Positions 6,565-14,598 of a DNA stretch of 16,853 nt are shown here, piece after piece. The DNA comes from DASZIT01 sp036264255 (lineage in GTDB: Bacteria > Actinomycetota > Acidimicrobiia > Acidimicrobiales > RAAP-2). The DNA is taken from NCBI GenBank assembly GCA_036264255.1, contig DATARI010000250.1, forward strand, positions 1-16,853, read 5' to 3'. Within the stretch, counting starts at the first letter, position 1, and each line of letters starts with the position of its first letter. The notes below the pieces were generated by a model, which was not told where the DNA came from, searched no databases, and saw only the letters and a program-made list of their open reading frames with translations. The position numbers and the translations under genes were made by a program.

Positions 6565-7527
6565 TCAGTTCTCTCGGCTGCCGATCCGCTCCCGTACGAA
6601 GTCGAGCACCGCGGCGGTGCCGGTGGCGAGCCCGGTCCACGGCTTCCACCCCAGGTGGATCCCGGCCCGGCCGGGGTCGAGGCTGTTCCGGAGCAGCTCG
6701 CCGGTCCGCAACGGCGCATGCTCGACCGGGACGCTGAGCCCGGCCTGGGCGGTCAGCTCGCGGAAGAGGTCATTGACCGACGTCTCGTGGCCGGTGCCGA
6801 TGTTGCACACCAGCCCTCCGCCCTTGGTGGCTCCCCGGACGAAGGCGTCCACCACATCGTCCACGTAGACGAAGTCGCGGGTCTGCTCCCCGTCGCCGTA
6901 GATGGTGATGGTCTGCCCCTGGAGCAGGCGCTCGGCGAAGATGGAGACCACCCCCGCCTCCCCGTGGGGATCTTGGCGGGGACCGTAGACATTGGCCAGC
7001 GCCAGTGCCGTGAACTCCAGGTTGTGCAACTCCCGGTAGGCGACCAGATAGTCGATGGCGGACTTCTTCGACACCCCGTACGGCGACAGCGGGCGGTGCG
7101 GAAGCGACTCCTTGATGGGAAGGTCGGCCGGATCCGGGTCGCCGTAGAGCGTCCCGCCGCTGGCCGCGAACACCACCCGTTTGGCTCCCGACGCCCGGGC
7201 GCCTTCGAGAATCCGGATGGTGCCGAGGAGGTTGACATCGGCATCGAAGATCGGCTGTTCGACCGACAGCCGCACATCGGCTTGAGCCGCCAGGTGGAAC
7301 ACCACCTCGGGATGCCGGCGCACCATCAGGTCCACCACTTCGGCCGAGCGGACGTCGACCGTGTTGACGGTCAGGCGGTGGCCGGCCGTCGCCCGGGATT
7401 CGGCCAAATTGGACAGCGAACCGCTCGACAGGTCGTCAACGACATCGACGGAGTGCCCTTCCGCCAGCAGCCGGTCAACCAGGGTGGAGCCGATGAACCC
7501 CGCACCTCCGGTGACCAGGGTGCGCAC
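6565..7527 (-). CDS. galE: NAD-dependent epimerase, GalE1-like UDP-glucose 4-epimerase
   Basis: A 320-residue extended short-chain dehydrogenase/reductase. It has the NAD loop TGGAGFIGS (6-14), the acidic VVDDLSSG (29-36), HLAAQADVR (78-86), catalytic ASGGTLYGD (122-130) and the Tyr-x-x-x-Lys pair Y150/K154 in PYGVSKKSA. The segments ANVYGPRQDPHGEAGVVSIF and YGDGEQTRDFVYVDDVVDAF closely match mycobacterial GalE1, which interconverts UDP-glucose and UDP-galactose. That makes UDP-galactose the likely product; a related UDP-hexose epimerase is possible. It starts with GTG only 3 bases after the stop of the nucleotidyltransferase gene, so the two are coupled. It is the last gene of the glycan locus and converges on the VOC gene. 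Confidence 0.85.
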   Translation of the reverse strand: MRTLVTGGAGFIGSTLVDRLLAEGHSVDVVDDLSSGSLSNLAESRATAGHRLTVNTVDVRSAEVVDLMVRRHPEVVFHLAAQADVRLSVEQPIFDADVNLLGTIRILEGARASGAKRVVFAASGGTLYGDPDPADLPIKESLPHRPLSPYGVSKKSAIDYLVAYRELHNLEFTALALANVYGPRQDPHGEAGVVSIFAERLLQGQTITIYGDGEQTRDFVYVDDVVDAFVRGATKGGGLVCNIGTGHETSVNDLFRELTAQAGLSVPVEHAPLRTGELLRNSLDPGRAGIHLGWKPWTGLATGTAAVLDFVRERIGSREN

Positions 7528-7530
7528 CGA

Positions 7531-8622
7531 TTAGACCCCGGCCGGCACACGACCACCGTCGACGACGGTGCCTGACGCAGTCACGACATTGGCGCCGATG
7601 ACCGATAGCGGTTGAATGACGCATCGTTGGCCGATGGTGGCATCGGGCCCGATGATCGATCCCTCCACCGACGCGCTGGCAGCGATCCGGGCCCCGGGCA
7701 GCAGGACCGATCCGACCACCGAGGCGCCCTCTTCGACGACCGCTCCCCGACCGATGACCGACTCGTCGATGGTGGCTCCGGCATCGATCTGGGCGCCCTC
7801 GCCGATGAGGGAGCGGGTCACCGACTCGCTCCGCACCTCCACGGCTCCGATCCGCCACACCCCCACCCCGACGGACAAGTCCTCGACGGCATCGGGTGCG
7901 GGCGGGACGGTGCGCCGGCCGAGCAACAGGTCGGCATGGGCCCGGAGGTAGGCATCGGGGGTCCCGGTGTCGATCCAGTACACCTCGGAGCCGAGGGCGT
8001 AGAGCGAGCCAGCCTCCACCAGTTGCGGGAAGGTCTCCCGCTCGATCGACACCCGACGTCCCTCCGGGATGCGGGCCAGGACGGAGGCTTCGAGGACATA
8101 GGTCCCGGCGTTGATCAGGTTCGTGGGTATCTGGTCACGGGGCGGCTTCTCGATGAACGCCTCGACCTTCCCGGCGGCATCGGTGGGCACCACCCCGAAG
8201 GCCGAGGGGTCATCCACCGGAGTGAGGCTGATGGTGGCTTCCGATCCGTGCTCGCGGTGGAAGGCGATCAGGGCGGAGATGTCGAGGTCGGTGAGGACGT
8301 CGCCGTTGACCACCACGAAGGTGTCGTCGATGCCGACATGGTCGGCGGCAAACCGGATGGCACCGGCGGTGTCGAGCGGGGTGGGCTCCACCGCGTAGGA
8401 GATGCGGATGCCGGCCACCGTGCCGTCCGGGTAGGCGTTGATGAAGGCGTCCGGACGGTAGCCAAGCGAGAGCACCGCATCATCGATCCCGTGGCTGGCC
8501 AGGTGGCCGAGTACCCGTTCGATCATCGGATGCTCCACGATGGGAAGCATCTGCTTGGGCGAGGTCAACGTCAGGGGGCGGAGCCGGGTCCCCTCGCCGC
8601 CCACCAGGACGACGGCCCTCAC
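7531..8622 (-). CDS. Sugar-1-phosphate nucleotidyltransferase, probable mannose-1-phosphate guanylyltransferase
   Basis: A 363-residue two-domain enzyme that makes an NDP-sugar from a sugar-1-phosphate and an NTP. The catalytic domain opens with VVLVGGEGTRLRPLTLTSPK (4-23) and continues with FVVVNGDVLTDLD (metal-binding Asp), FIEKPP and INAGTYVLE, and the YWIDTGTPDAYL motif near the end of the domain. From about residue 245 the C-terminus is a left-handed beta-helix of hexapeptide repeats (for example IGEGAQIDAGATIDESVIG). The layout and sequence resemble mycobacterial ManB, a GDP-mannose pyrophosphorylase once named RmlA2. dTDP-glucose pyrophosphorylase activity cannot be ruled out, and no other rmlA candidate is in the window. 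It starts with GTG at 8622, 22 bases after the anchored protein gene, and is followed at 3 bases by galE. Confidence 0.85.
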   Translation of the reverse strand: MRAVVLVGGEGTRLRPLTLTSPKQMLPIVEHPMIERVLGHLASHGIDDAVLSLGYRPDAFINAYPDGTVAGIRISYAVEPTPLDTAGAIRFAADHVGIDDTFVVVNGDVLTDLDISALIAFHREHGSEATISLTPVDDPSAFGVVPTDAAGKVEAFIEKPPRDQIPTNLINAGTYVLEASVLARIPEGRRVSIERETFPQLVEAGSLYALGSEVYWIDTGTPDAYLRAHADLLLGRRTVPPAPDAVEDLSVGVGVWRIGAVEVRSESVTRSLIGEGAQIDAGATIDESVIGRGAVVEEGASVVGSVLLPGARIAASASVEGSIIGPDATIGQRCVIQPLSVIGANVVTASGTVVDGGRVPAGV

Positions 8623-8644
8623 CGGCTGATTCCGCCAGGGCGTT

Positions 8645-9409
8645 TCATGGTGCCGCGGTGGTCGCCGTCGGTGCCGCGGTGGTGGCGGTGGTCGGTGCGG
8701 TGGTGGCGGTGGTCGGTGCGGTGGTGGAGGTGGTTGCCCCGGACTGGACGGCGGTGATCAGGTTGGAGACCACGGTCCCCGGCGGCTTCGGCACCGAGGC
8801 GGTGGCGGGCACGAAGGCCATGGTGATCATCTGGCCGTCGCTGAACTTGAGCGAGGTCGGGTTCCCCTGGACTTCGGTGGACTTCTTGGCCAGGTAGTTG
8901 GTCCACTGCACCACGTTCACGTAGCCCTGCTTACCGGCGTCGGGGGTGCCCTTCGGGCAGGTGGCGCCGTTGCTCATCACTTTCTTCCCCGGATAGCCGA
9001 GGGTGGTGGACGAGAGGGTGAGGCCCTTGTAGCCGGACACGAACTTGCCCAAGGTGGCGTTGCCCCCGGATTCGGAGCTGTTCTTGGGGCTGACGATGAC
9101 CAGGCCACTGCCGTCGGCGGTCAACCCGTCGGTGGCGCCGTTGGTGCTGGCCGGGAGGTTTGGCTCGGTGGTGCCGCAGATGTCGATGGCGAGGGCGGCG
9201 TGCCAGGTCTGGGTGGTGGTCGGGGCACCGGCTCCGGAGTTGACCTTGTGGGTCCGCTGGTAGCGGCTGTACCCGATGAGCAACAGACCCACGACGACGA
9301 TGATGACCAGACTGGCGTACCAGTTGATCGGCATCTGACCGCGGTAGGTCTTTCCGCCTCCGGTGGACGCTGCACGCGCCACCCATTTTCCTGTCGAATT
9401 GCTGGGCAT
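8645..9409 (-). CDS. Membrane-anchored extracytoplasmic protein of unknown function
   Basis: A 254-residue protein I cannot assign to a characterised family. A short basic N-terminus (residues 1-28) precedes one hydrophobic segment (about 32-47, ending LLLIGYSRYQR), which suggests a single-pass anchor with the rest outside. The exported part has TWHAALAIDICG and NATLGKFVSGYKGL, with two cysteines (C78 and C151) that could form a disulfide. The last 30 residues are only Thr, Ala, Pro and Ser (TTAPTTATTAPTTATTAAP), like a flexible wall-spanning or O-mannosylated linker. From memory, the Trp-His-Ala/Asp-x-Cys-Gly block recurs in uncharacterised actinobacterial proteins, but I cannot verify that here. 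It sits between a hairpin after wbbL and the nucleotidyltransferase gene (22-base gap). That makes a link with envelope glycan assembly likely but unproven. Confidence 0.75.
   Translation of the reverse strand: MPSNSTGKWVARAASTGGGKTYRGQMPINWYASLVIIVVVGLLLIGYSRYQRTHKVNSGAGAPTTTQTWHAALAIDICGTTEPNLPASTNGATDGLTADGSGLVIVSPKNSSESGGNATLGKFVSGYKGLTLSSTTLGYPGKKVMSNGATCPKGTPDAGKQGYVNVVQWTNYLAKKSTEVQGNPTSLKFSDGQMITMAFVPATASVPKPPGTVVSNLITAVQSGATTSTTAPTTATTAPTTATTAAPTATTAAP
8676..8733. repeat. 21-base tandem repeat coding for a Thr/Ala/Pro tail
   Basis: Two perfect copies of a 21-base unit (8676-8696 and 8697-8717) are followed by a partial third copy with one change (8718-8733). The unit length is a multiple of three. 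In the minus-strand gene it encodes a seven-residue Thr/Ala/Pro repeat at the C-terminus. Such repeats can gain or lose units without breaking the frame. Confidence 0.85.
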
Positions 9410-9455
9410 GATCGGACGACACCCTACAGCGTGCTGCCCTACCGGTCGGTCCGCC

Positions 9456-9470
9456 CCCGGGACACCCGGG
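9456..9470 (-). terminator. Hairpin directly after the wbbL-like gene
   Basis: On the minus strand the stop codon is followed at once by CCCGGG, TGT, CCCGGG: a 6-base stem with a 3-base loop and no T-run. It lies at the head of the 61-base gap before the anchored protein gene. It is a reasonable boundary for the upstream coupled operon. Confidence 0.4.
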
Positions 9471-10345
9471 TCAGGGGCTGACCAGCTTCCGGATCCCGGC
9501 CAAGGCCGCCCGGACCCCGATCCCGACCACCACCAGCGGAAGCAGGGCCCGGCGCCATCCCGAGGTCGACTGGCCGGCGAACCGCAACAGCGAACGGTGG
9601 TGCTCGACGATCATCCGGTAGGGGTGGCGATCGGTGGAGACCCCCTGGCGATGGGTGACGACAGCGGCCGGGGCGTAGACCACCTTCCAGCCGGCCCTCC
9701 CCAGCCGCCAACACAGGTCGACCTCCTCCAGGTACATGAAGTACCGCTCGTCGAAACCCCCGACCTGCTCGAACGCCGAGCGGCGGACCAGAAAACAGGC
9801 GCCGGAGACCCAGTCGACCGGCCAGACGGTGTCGACCTCCAGGGCGAGACCGGCCCGTTGGTAGGCGCGGGTGAACGGGTTCTGCGGGACGAACTGCCCG
9901 AGCAGGGCGTGCCCGGCGGCGTCGATCATGGAGGGGAACTGCCGGGCCGACGGATAGCGCTCCCCTTCCGGCGTCCTGATCATCGGGCCGACGACGGCAA
10001 CGGTGGGATCGGACTCGAGGGCGCCCGCCATCTCGTCCAGCGCGCCGGGCGAGATGGACAGATCGGGGTTGCACACCAGGACCAGCTCGGACCGGGTGGC
10101 CGCCACCCCCCGGTTGGCGCCCGCCCCGTAACCCAGGTTCTGCCCGGGGTCGAGGACGACGACCTCGGGATCCTGGCGCCGCAGTTCCTCCACCGAGCCG
10201 TCCGTCGAGCCGTTGTCCACCACCACCAGCTCGGCCGGCCCTTCCTTCTCGAGGCTGGCGACGCACCTGGCCAGGACCGGGCCCGACTCGTAGTTGACCA
10301 CTACCACCGCGACCTGTTCCCCGCCCCGGCCGGCGAGGCCCTCGG

Positions 10346-10349
<4 letters not shown>
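9471..10349 (-). CDS. wbbL: WbbL-like GT2 rhamnosyltransferase
   Basis: A 292-residue GT-A fold transferase. It contains AVVVVNYESG (14-23), VVVDNGSTDGS (42-52), NLGYGAGANRG (71-81), VCNPDLSISPG (92-102, metal-binding Asp region), RYPSARQFPSMIDAAGHALLG (131-151), VDWVSGACFLVRRSAF (178-193) and VGGFDERYFMYLEEVDLCWR (196-215). The run from PSARQ to the C-terminus follows the mycobacterial WbbL pattern closely. WbbL moves L-rhamnose from dTDP-rhamnose to polyprenyl-diphospho-GlcNAc, building the arabinogalactan linker on the inner face of the membrane. A hydrophobic stretch (269-286) may bind the membrane. It starts at GTG, which overlaps the previous stop as GTGA. Its place beside rmlB, rmlD and a ManB-like gene supports rhamnose as donor. 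The acceptor in this organism is inferred. Confidence 0.85.
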
Positions 10350-11100
<751 letters not shown>

Positions 11101-11104
<4 letters not shown>

Positions 11105-12072
11105 GACCGTGTCTTCCTCTCCATTGGGTGCTCCCCGCTCCTTCCGCGGTCGAAAAATGCCGCCGTCCGGGCCAGCCCTTCCTTCAGGCCGGTGGTGGGC
11201 TCCCACCCGAGGGCGCTCCGGGCCAGCGAGATATCCGGCTGGCGCCGGGTGGGATCGTCCAACGGTAGAGGAAGGTGGACGATGGTCGAGCCGGAGCCGG
11301 TCAGGTCGATGACGGTCCGGGCCAGATCGAGGACGGTGTGCTCGTCGGGATTCCCGATGTTGACCGGGCCGGTGATGACCGCATCGAGCAGGGCGATCAG
11401 GCCGTCCACCTCGTCGGCGACGTAACACAGGCTCCGGGTCTGGCTGCCGTCGCCGTAGACGGTCAACGGCTCGCCCGCCAGGGCCTGGAAGAGAAAGTTG
11501 GAGACGACCCGACCGTCGTCGGGGCGGAGGCGGGGTCCGTAGGTGTTGAAGATCCGGGCGATCCCGACCCGGGTCCCCCGCTCGCGGTGGTGGGCCATGG
11601 TCAGGGCCTCGGCGAAGCGCTTGGCCTCGTCGTAGACGCTGCGGGGTCCCACCGGATTGACGTTGCCCCAGTAGCCCTCGGTCTGGGGGTGGACCTCCGG
11701 ATCGCCGTAGACCTCGCTGGTGGAGGCGAGCAGGAACCGGGCACCGTGGCGCTCGGCCAGCTCCAGCCCCCGCCGGGTCCCCTCGCTCCCCGCCGCCAGG
11801 GTGGCCAGCGGCCGGGCCAGGTAGTCGGGCGGCGACGCCGGGCTGGCCAGGTGGAGCACTCCGGTGACCGGGCCGTCAACCGGCAGCGAGGTGGACACGT
11901 CGGCCTCCACCAGGGTGAAGGCCGAGTCCGCCAACAGCTGGTCCACGTTCGAGCGGCGGCCGGTGGAGAAGTCGTCCACGCACACCACCTGGTCGCCGCG
12001 CTCGACCAGCCGGTCGCAGAGATGGGAACCCAGAAACCCGCTTCCCCCCATCACCACGTACCGCCGGCTCAC
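11101..12072 (-). CDS. uxs: UDP-glucuronate decarboxylase (UDP-xylose synthase)
   Basis: A 323-residue extended SDR that oxidises UDP-glucuronate at C4, removes CO2 and reduces the product to UDP-xylose, using bound NAD. Visible features are VMGGSGFLGSHLCDRL (7-22), VDDFSTGRRSNV (32-43), HLASPASPPDYLARP (74-88), ASTSEVYGDPEVHPQ (116-130) with catalytic Thr118 and Glu120, RSVYDEAKR with Tyr147 and Lys151, and RIFNTYGPR (173-181). The ASPASPPDY and STSEVYGDPEVHPQ blocks are hallmark signatures of UXS enzymes. It starts at GTG 12072, overlapping the ugd stop as GTGA, and ends overlapping the next gene. Ugd makes its substrate, so the pair forms a two-step route from UDP-glucose to UDP-xylose. 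No other product of the family fits this context as well. Confidence 0.9.
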
Positions 12073-13607
12073 CGGCGCCCGATCCCGGTGTAGTCGAAGC
12101 CGAGCCGCCGCATCTGGGCGGGGTCGAGCAGGTTGCGGGCGTCGACCACCACCGGCGCCACCAGCCGCTTCAGCACCTGGGAGAAGTCGAGCCACCGGAA
12201 CTCGTCCCACTCGGTCAGCACCACCACCGCGGTGGCGCCCTCACAGGCGGCGTAGGCGTCGGGGAAGGCCCGGACCGAGTCGTCGAGGGTGGCCACCGAG
12301 CCGAGGGTGTCGGTGTGGCTGAGCTCGGCCACCCGGGTCGAGACCTTCCCGTCGGGGACCGCCACCGTCGGATCGAAGGCCTGCACCGTCGCCCCCTCCG
12401 CCACCAGCCGCTTGACGATCTCGACGGCCGGGGAGTTCCGCAGGTCATCGGTGCCCGCCTTGAAGGTGAGGCCCCACACCGCGATGACGCTGCCGGCCAG
12501 GTTGTCTCCAGGCGTCGCGACCTCGGCGGACGTCGCCCCCGCCCGGACCACCGCCTGTTTCACCTTGTCCACCACCCGGGCGAACTGTTCCTCGTTGGTG
12601 GCGATGGCCCCCTGGAGGAAGGAGAAGTCGTAACCCGCCTGCTCGGCAATGTGGACGAGGGCCCGGGTGTCCTTGGGCAGGCAGCTTCCCCCCCAGCCGG
12701 GGCCGGGGCGGAGGAACTCGAATCCGATCCGCTTGTCGTAGCCGAGCCCGAGGATGACGTCGCGCACATCGGCCCCGACCGCCTCACAGAGGCCGGCCAC
12801 CGCGTTGACGAAGCTGAGCTTGGTGGCCAAGAAGGCGTTGGAGGCGTACTTGATGGTCTCGGCGGTGGCCGCATCGGTGATCAGCAGCGGGGCGTGGGTC
12901 CCGGCGAACAGCTTGCCGACCTTGGCCGCGGCGGCCTGGTCGGCGGCGCCCACCACGATCCGCTCCGGATGGAGGCTGTCGGTGACCGCGGTGCCTTCCC
13001 GCAGGAACTCGGGGTTGGACACCACGGTGATGTCCCGCCGGCCGAGCACCCGCTCGACCACCAGCGTCGAACCCACCGGGACCGTCGACTTGTTGACGAT
13101 GATGGTGTTGGCGGTCAGATGGGGGGCGATCTCGGTGGCCACCGACTCCACGTAGGAGAGATCGACCGAGCCGTCGGCACCCTCGGGGGTCGGGAGGCAG
13201 AGGAACACGAACTCGGCGTCGGCGACCGCCTCGGCGGCCCCGACCATGAAGCGCAGGCGGCCGGCGGCCTGGCCCTCCCGCACCAGGTCCTGGAGGTCGG
13301 CCTCCACGATGGGGACGGTGCCCCCGGCCAGGAGGGCGATCTTCTCCGCATCGGAGTCGGCGCAGGTCACCCGGTGGCCGAGGTGGGCGAGGGTGGCGGC
13401 GGTCGGAATCCCGACATAGCCCATCCCGATGACGGCGACGACCCGACCGTGGGCGTTGGGCAGCACCCGCACCGCCGCCCCCCGGTGGCCGAAGTAGGCG
13501 CCGGGGCCGCCCGGATCGGAGTCGCGGTTCCGGCCGCCAGGGGCTCCGAGTCCCCCGCTGGTCCCTGTGTCCCTCATCCCTGTCCCATCGTCATCGGCAC
13601 CCGTCAT
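12069..13607 (-). CDS. ugd: UDP-glucose 6-dehydrogenase
   Basis: A cytosolic enzyme, up to 512 residues long, that oxidises UDP-glucose twice to UDP-glucuronate with two NAD. It has the NAD fold VVAVIGMGYVGIP (56-68), VFLCLPTP (134-141), NKSTVPVGST (172-181), VVSNPEFLREG (195-205), the hinge helix with TIKYASNAFLATK (251-263), the catalytic cysteine in GWGGSCLPKDT (C309) and WGLTFKAGTDDLRNSP. The N-terminal 50 residues before the NAD fold are Gly/Asp-rich with no homology, longer than usual for the family. The true start may be ATG 13577 or GTG 13472 (before VRVLPNAHG) instead of ATG 13607. The end overlaps uxs by 4 bases (GTGA). The product is the substrate of the uxs enzyme and could also feed acidic polysaccharides. 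Confidence 0.92.
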   Translation of the reverse strand: MTGADDDGTGMRDTGTSGGLGAPGGRNRDSDPGGPGAYFGHRGAAVRVLPNAHGRVVAVIGMGYVGIPTAATLAHLGHRVTCADSDAEKIALLAGGTVPIVEADLQDLVREGQAAGRLRFMVGAAEAVADAEFVFLCLPTPEGADGSVDLSYVESVATEIAPHLTANTIIVNKSTVPVGSTLVVERVLGRRDITVVSNPEFLREGTAVTDSLHPERIVVGAADQAAAAKVGKLFAGTHAPLLITDAATAETIKYASNAFLATKLSFVNAVAGLCEAVGADVRDVILGLGYDKRIGFEFLRPGPGWGGSCLPKDTRALVHIAEQAGYDFSFLQGAIATNEEQFARVVDKVKQAVVRAGATSAEVATPGDNLAGSVIAVWGLTFKAGTDDLRNSPAVEIVKRLVAEGATVQAFDPTVAVPDGKVSTRVAELSHTDTLGSVATLDDSVRAFPDAYAACEGATAVVVLTEWDEFRWLDFSQVLKRLVAPVVVDARNLLDPAQMRRLGFDYTGIGRR

Positions 13608-13665
13608 CCCGCCAGTTCACCGGCTCATGCCGGTCGCACGGTGTCATCATCGTACGTACCGCCGA
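13608..13665 (-). promoter_or_regulatory. rmlD-ugd gap with hairpin and possible internal promoter
   Basis: This 58-base gap is the only real break between rmlB and wbbL. It holds a perfect 6-base stem with a 4-base loop (13619-13634; minus strand ACCGGC, ATGA, GCCGGT), placed 11 bases before the ugd ATG at 13607. On the minus strand it also has TACGAT, a 4-of-6 match to a -10 box. It may end rmlBD mRNA partly, or start a separate ugd transcript. Neither can be decided from sequence. Confidence 0.35.
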
Positions 13666-14598
13666 TCAGGTCCGTTCTGCCCCGGCCGGGAGGACCTCGA
13701 CCAGCCGGGCGAGGGAGGTGGTCCACTCCGGCAGCAGGTCGAGGCCCGAGAGCCGGAGGGCGGCGTTGTCCAGCCTGGAGTTGGCCGGGCGGGGAGCCGG
13801 GCGGGGAGGGTCGAGGTCCTCCGTGGCGATCGGCTCCACCCGGTCGGGATCGAGCCCGGCCGCCGTCAAGGTGGCCCGGGCGAACCCGAACCAGGTCGTC
13901 TCGCCCTGGTTGGTGACGTGGAATGTCCCCGGCCGGCGGCCGAGGGCCAGCCCGACGACGGCGGTGGCCAGATCGGCGGTGAAGGTCGGGGTGCCGTGCT
14001 GGTCGTCCACGAACCGGAGCGTCCCGTCGGGGGTGGCGGAGGCCAGCCGGAGCACCGTCTTGACCATGTTCGCGCCGTGGGCCCCGCTGACCCAGGCGGT
14101 GCGGACCACGGTGGATTCGCCACCGCTGACCGCCGCCACTTCGAGCTCGCCGCCGAGCTTGCTGCGGCCGTAGACCGACTGGGGGTTGGTGGCGTCCCAC
14201 TCGACGTAGGGCCGGTCGAGGGTCCCGTCGAAGACGTAGTCGGTGGAGACGTAGAGAAGGTGGGCGCCGACCCGGCGGGCGGCCTCGGCCACGTGCCGGG
14301 TGCCCAGGGTATTGACCGCGAAGGCGGTGTCGGGGTCCGACTCGCAGGCATCCACCGCGGTGAAGGCCCCGCCGTGGATCACCACCTGGGGCCGGAACGA
14401 CTCGAACGCCTCTCCCACCGCCGTCCGGTTGACCACGTCGAGATTGTCGATGTCGGTGGAGAGCACCTCGATGTCGCCCCGGTCGCGCTCGACCGGCAAC
14501 ACCCCCCCGTCGGGCACCGCGCCGGCCAGCACATCCCGGACGTCACGGCCCAGCTGGCCGTTGCCCCCGGTCACCAGCACCCGGAGGGGTGGGCTCAC
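13666..14598 (-). CDS. rmlD: dTDP-4-dehydrorhamnose reductase
   Basis: A 310-residue SDR enzyme for the last step to dTDP-L-rhamnose, reducing the 4-keto group with NAD(P)H. It shows the short-loop cofactor motif LVTGGNGQLGRDV (8-20), IHGGAFTAVDACE (74-86), LLYVSTDYVFDG (114-125) and the Tyr143/Lys147 pair in SVYGRSKLGGE. HVTNQGETTWFGFA near the C-terminus is also typical. The open frame extends 128 codons further upstream into rmlB in another frame. The GTG at 14598 overlaps the rmlB stop as GTGA and sits just before the cofactor motif, so it is the start. In mycobacteria rmlD, wbbL and manB are neighbours as well. No rmlC (epimerase) is present in this window. Confidence 0.93.
   Translation of the reverse strand: MSPPLRVLVTGGNGQLGRDVRDVLAGAVPDGGVLPVERDRGDIEVLSTDIDNLDVVNRTAVGEAFESFRPQVVIHGGAFTAVDACESDPDTAFAVNTLGTRHVAEAARRVGAHLLYVSTDYVFDGTLDRPYVEWDATNPQSVYGRSKLGGELEVAAVSGGESTVVRTAWVSGAHGANMVKTVLRLASATPDGTLRFVDDQHGTPTFTADLATAVVGLALGRRPGTFHVTNQGETTWFGFARATLTAAGLDPDRVEPIATEDLDPPRPAPRPANSRLDNAALRLSGLDLLPEWTTSLARLVEVLPAGAERT

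Noticed and set aside
5952..6719. Upstream extension of the helicase frame (256 more codons)
   Set aside because: It runs antisense across the VOC gene and into galE, and the Q-motif lies right after the ATG at 5951.
8676..8733. Possible CRISPR-like or regulatory repeat array
   Set aside because: Units are 21 bases, directly adjacent without spacers and in frame with a protein tail, so this is a coding tandem repeat.
12315..13916. Long plus-strand open frame (533 codons) opposite ugd
   Set aside because: It is antisense to a clear UDP-glucose dehydrogenase and has repetitive His/Gly/Asp composition with no family features.
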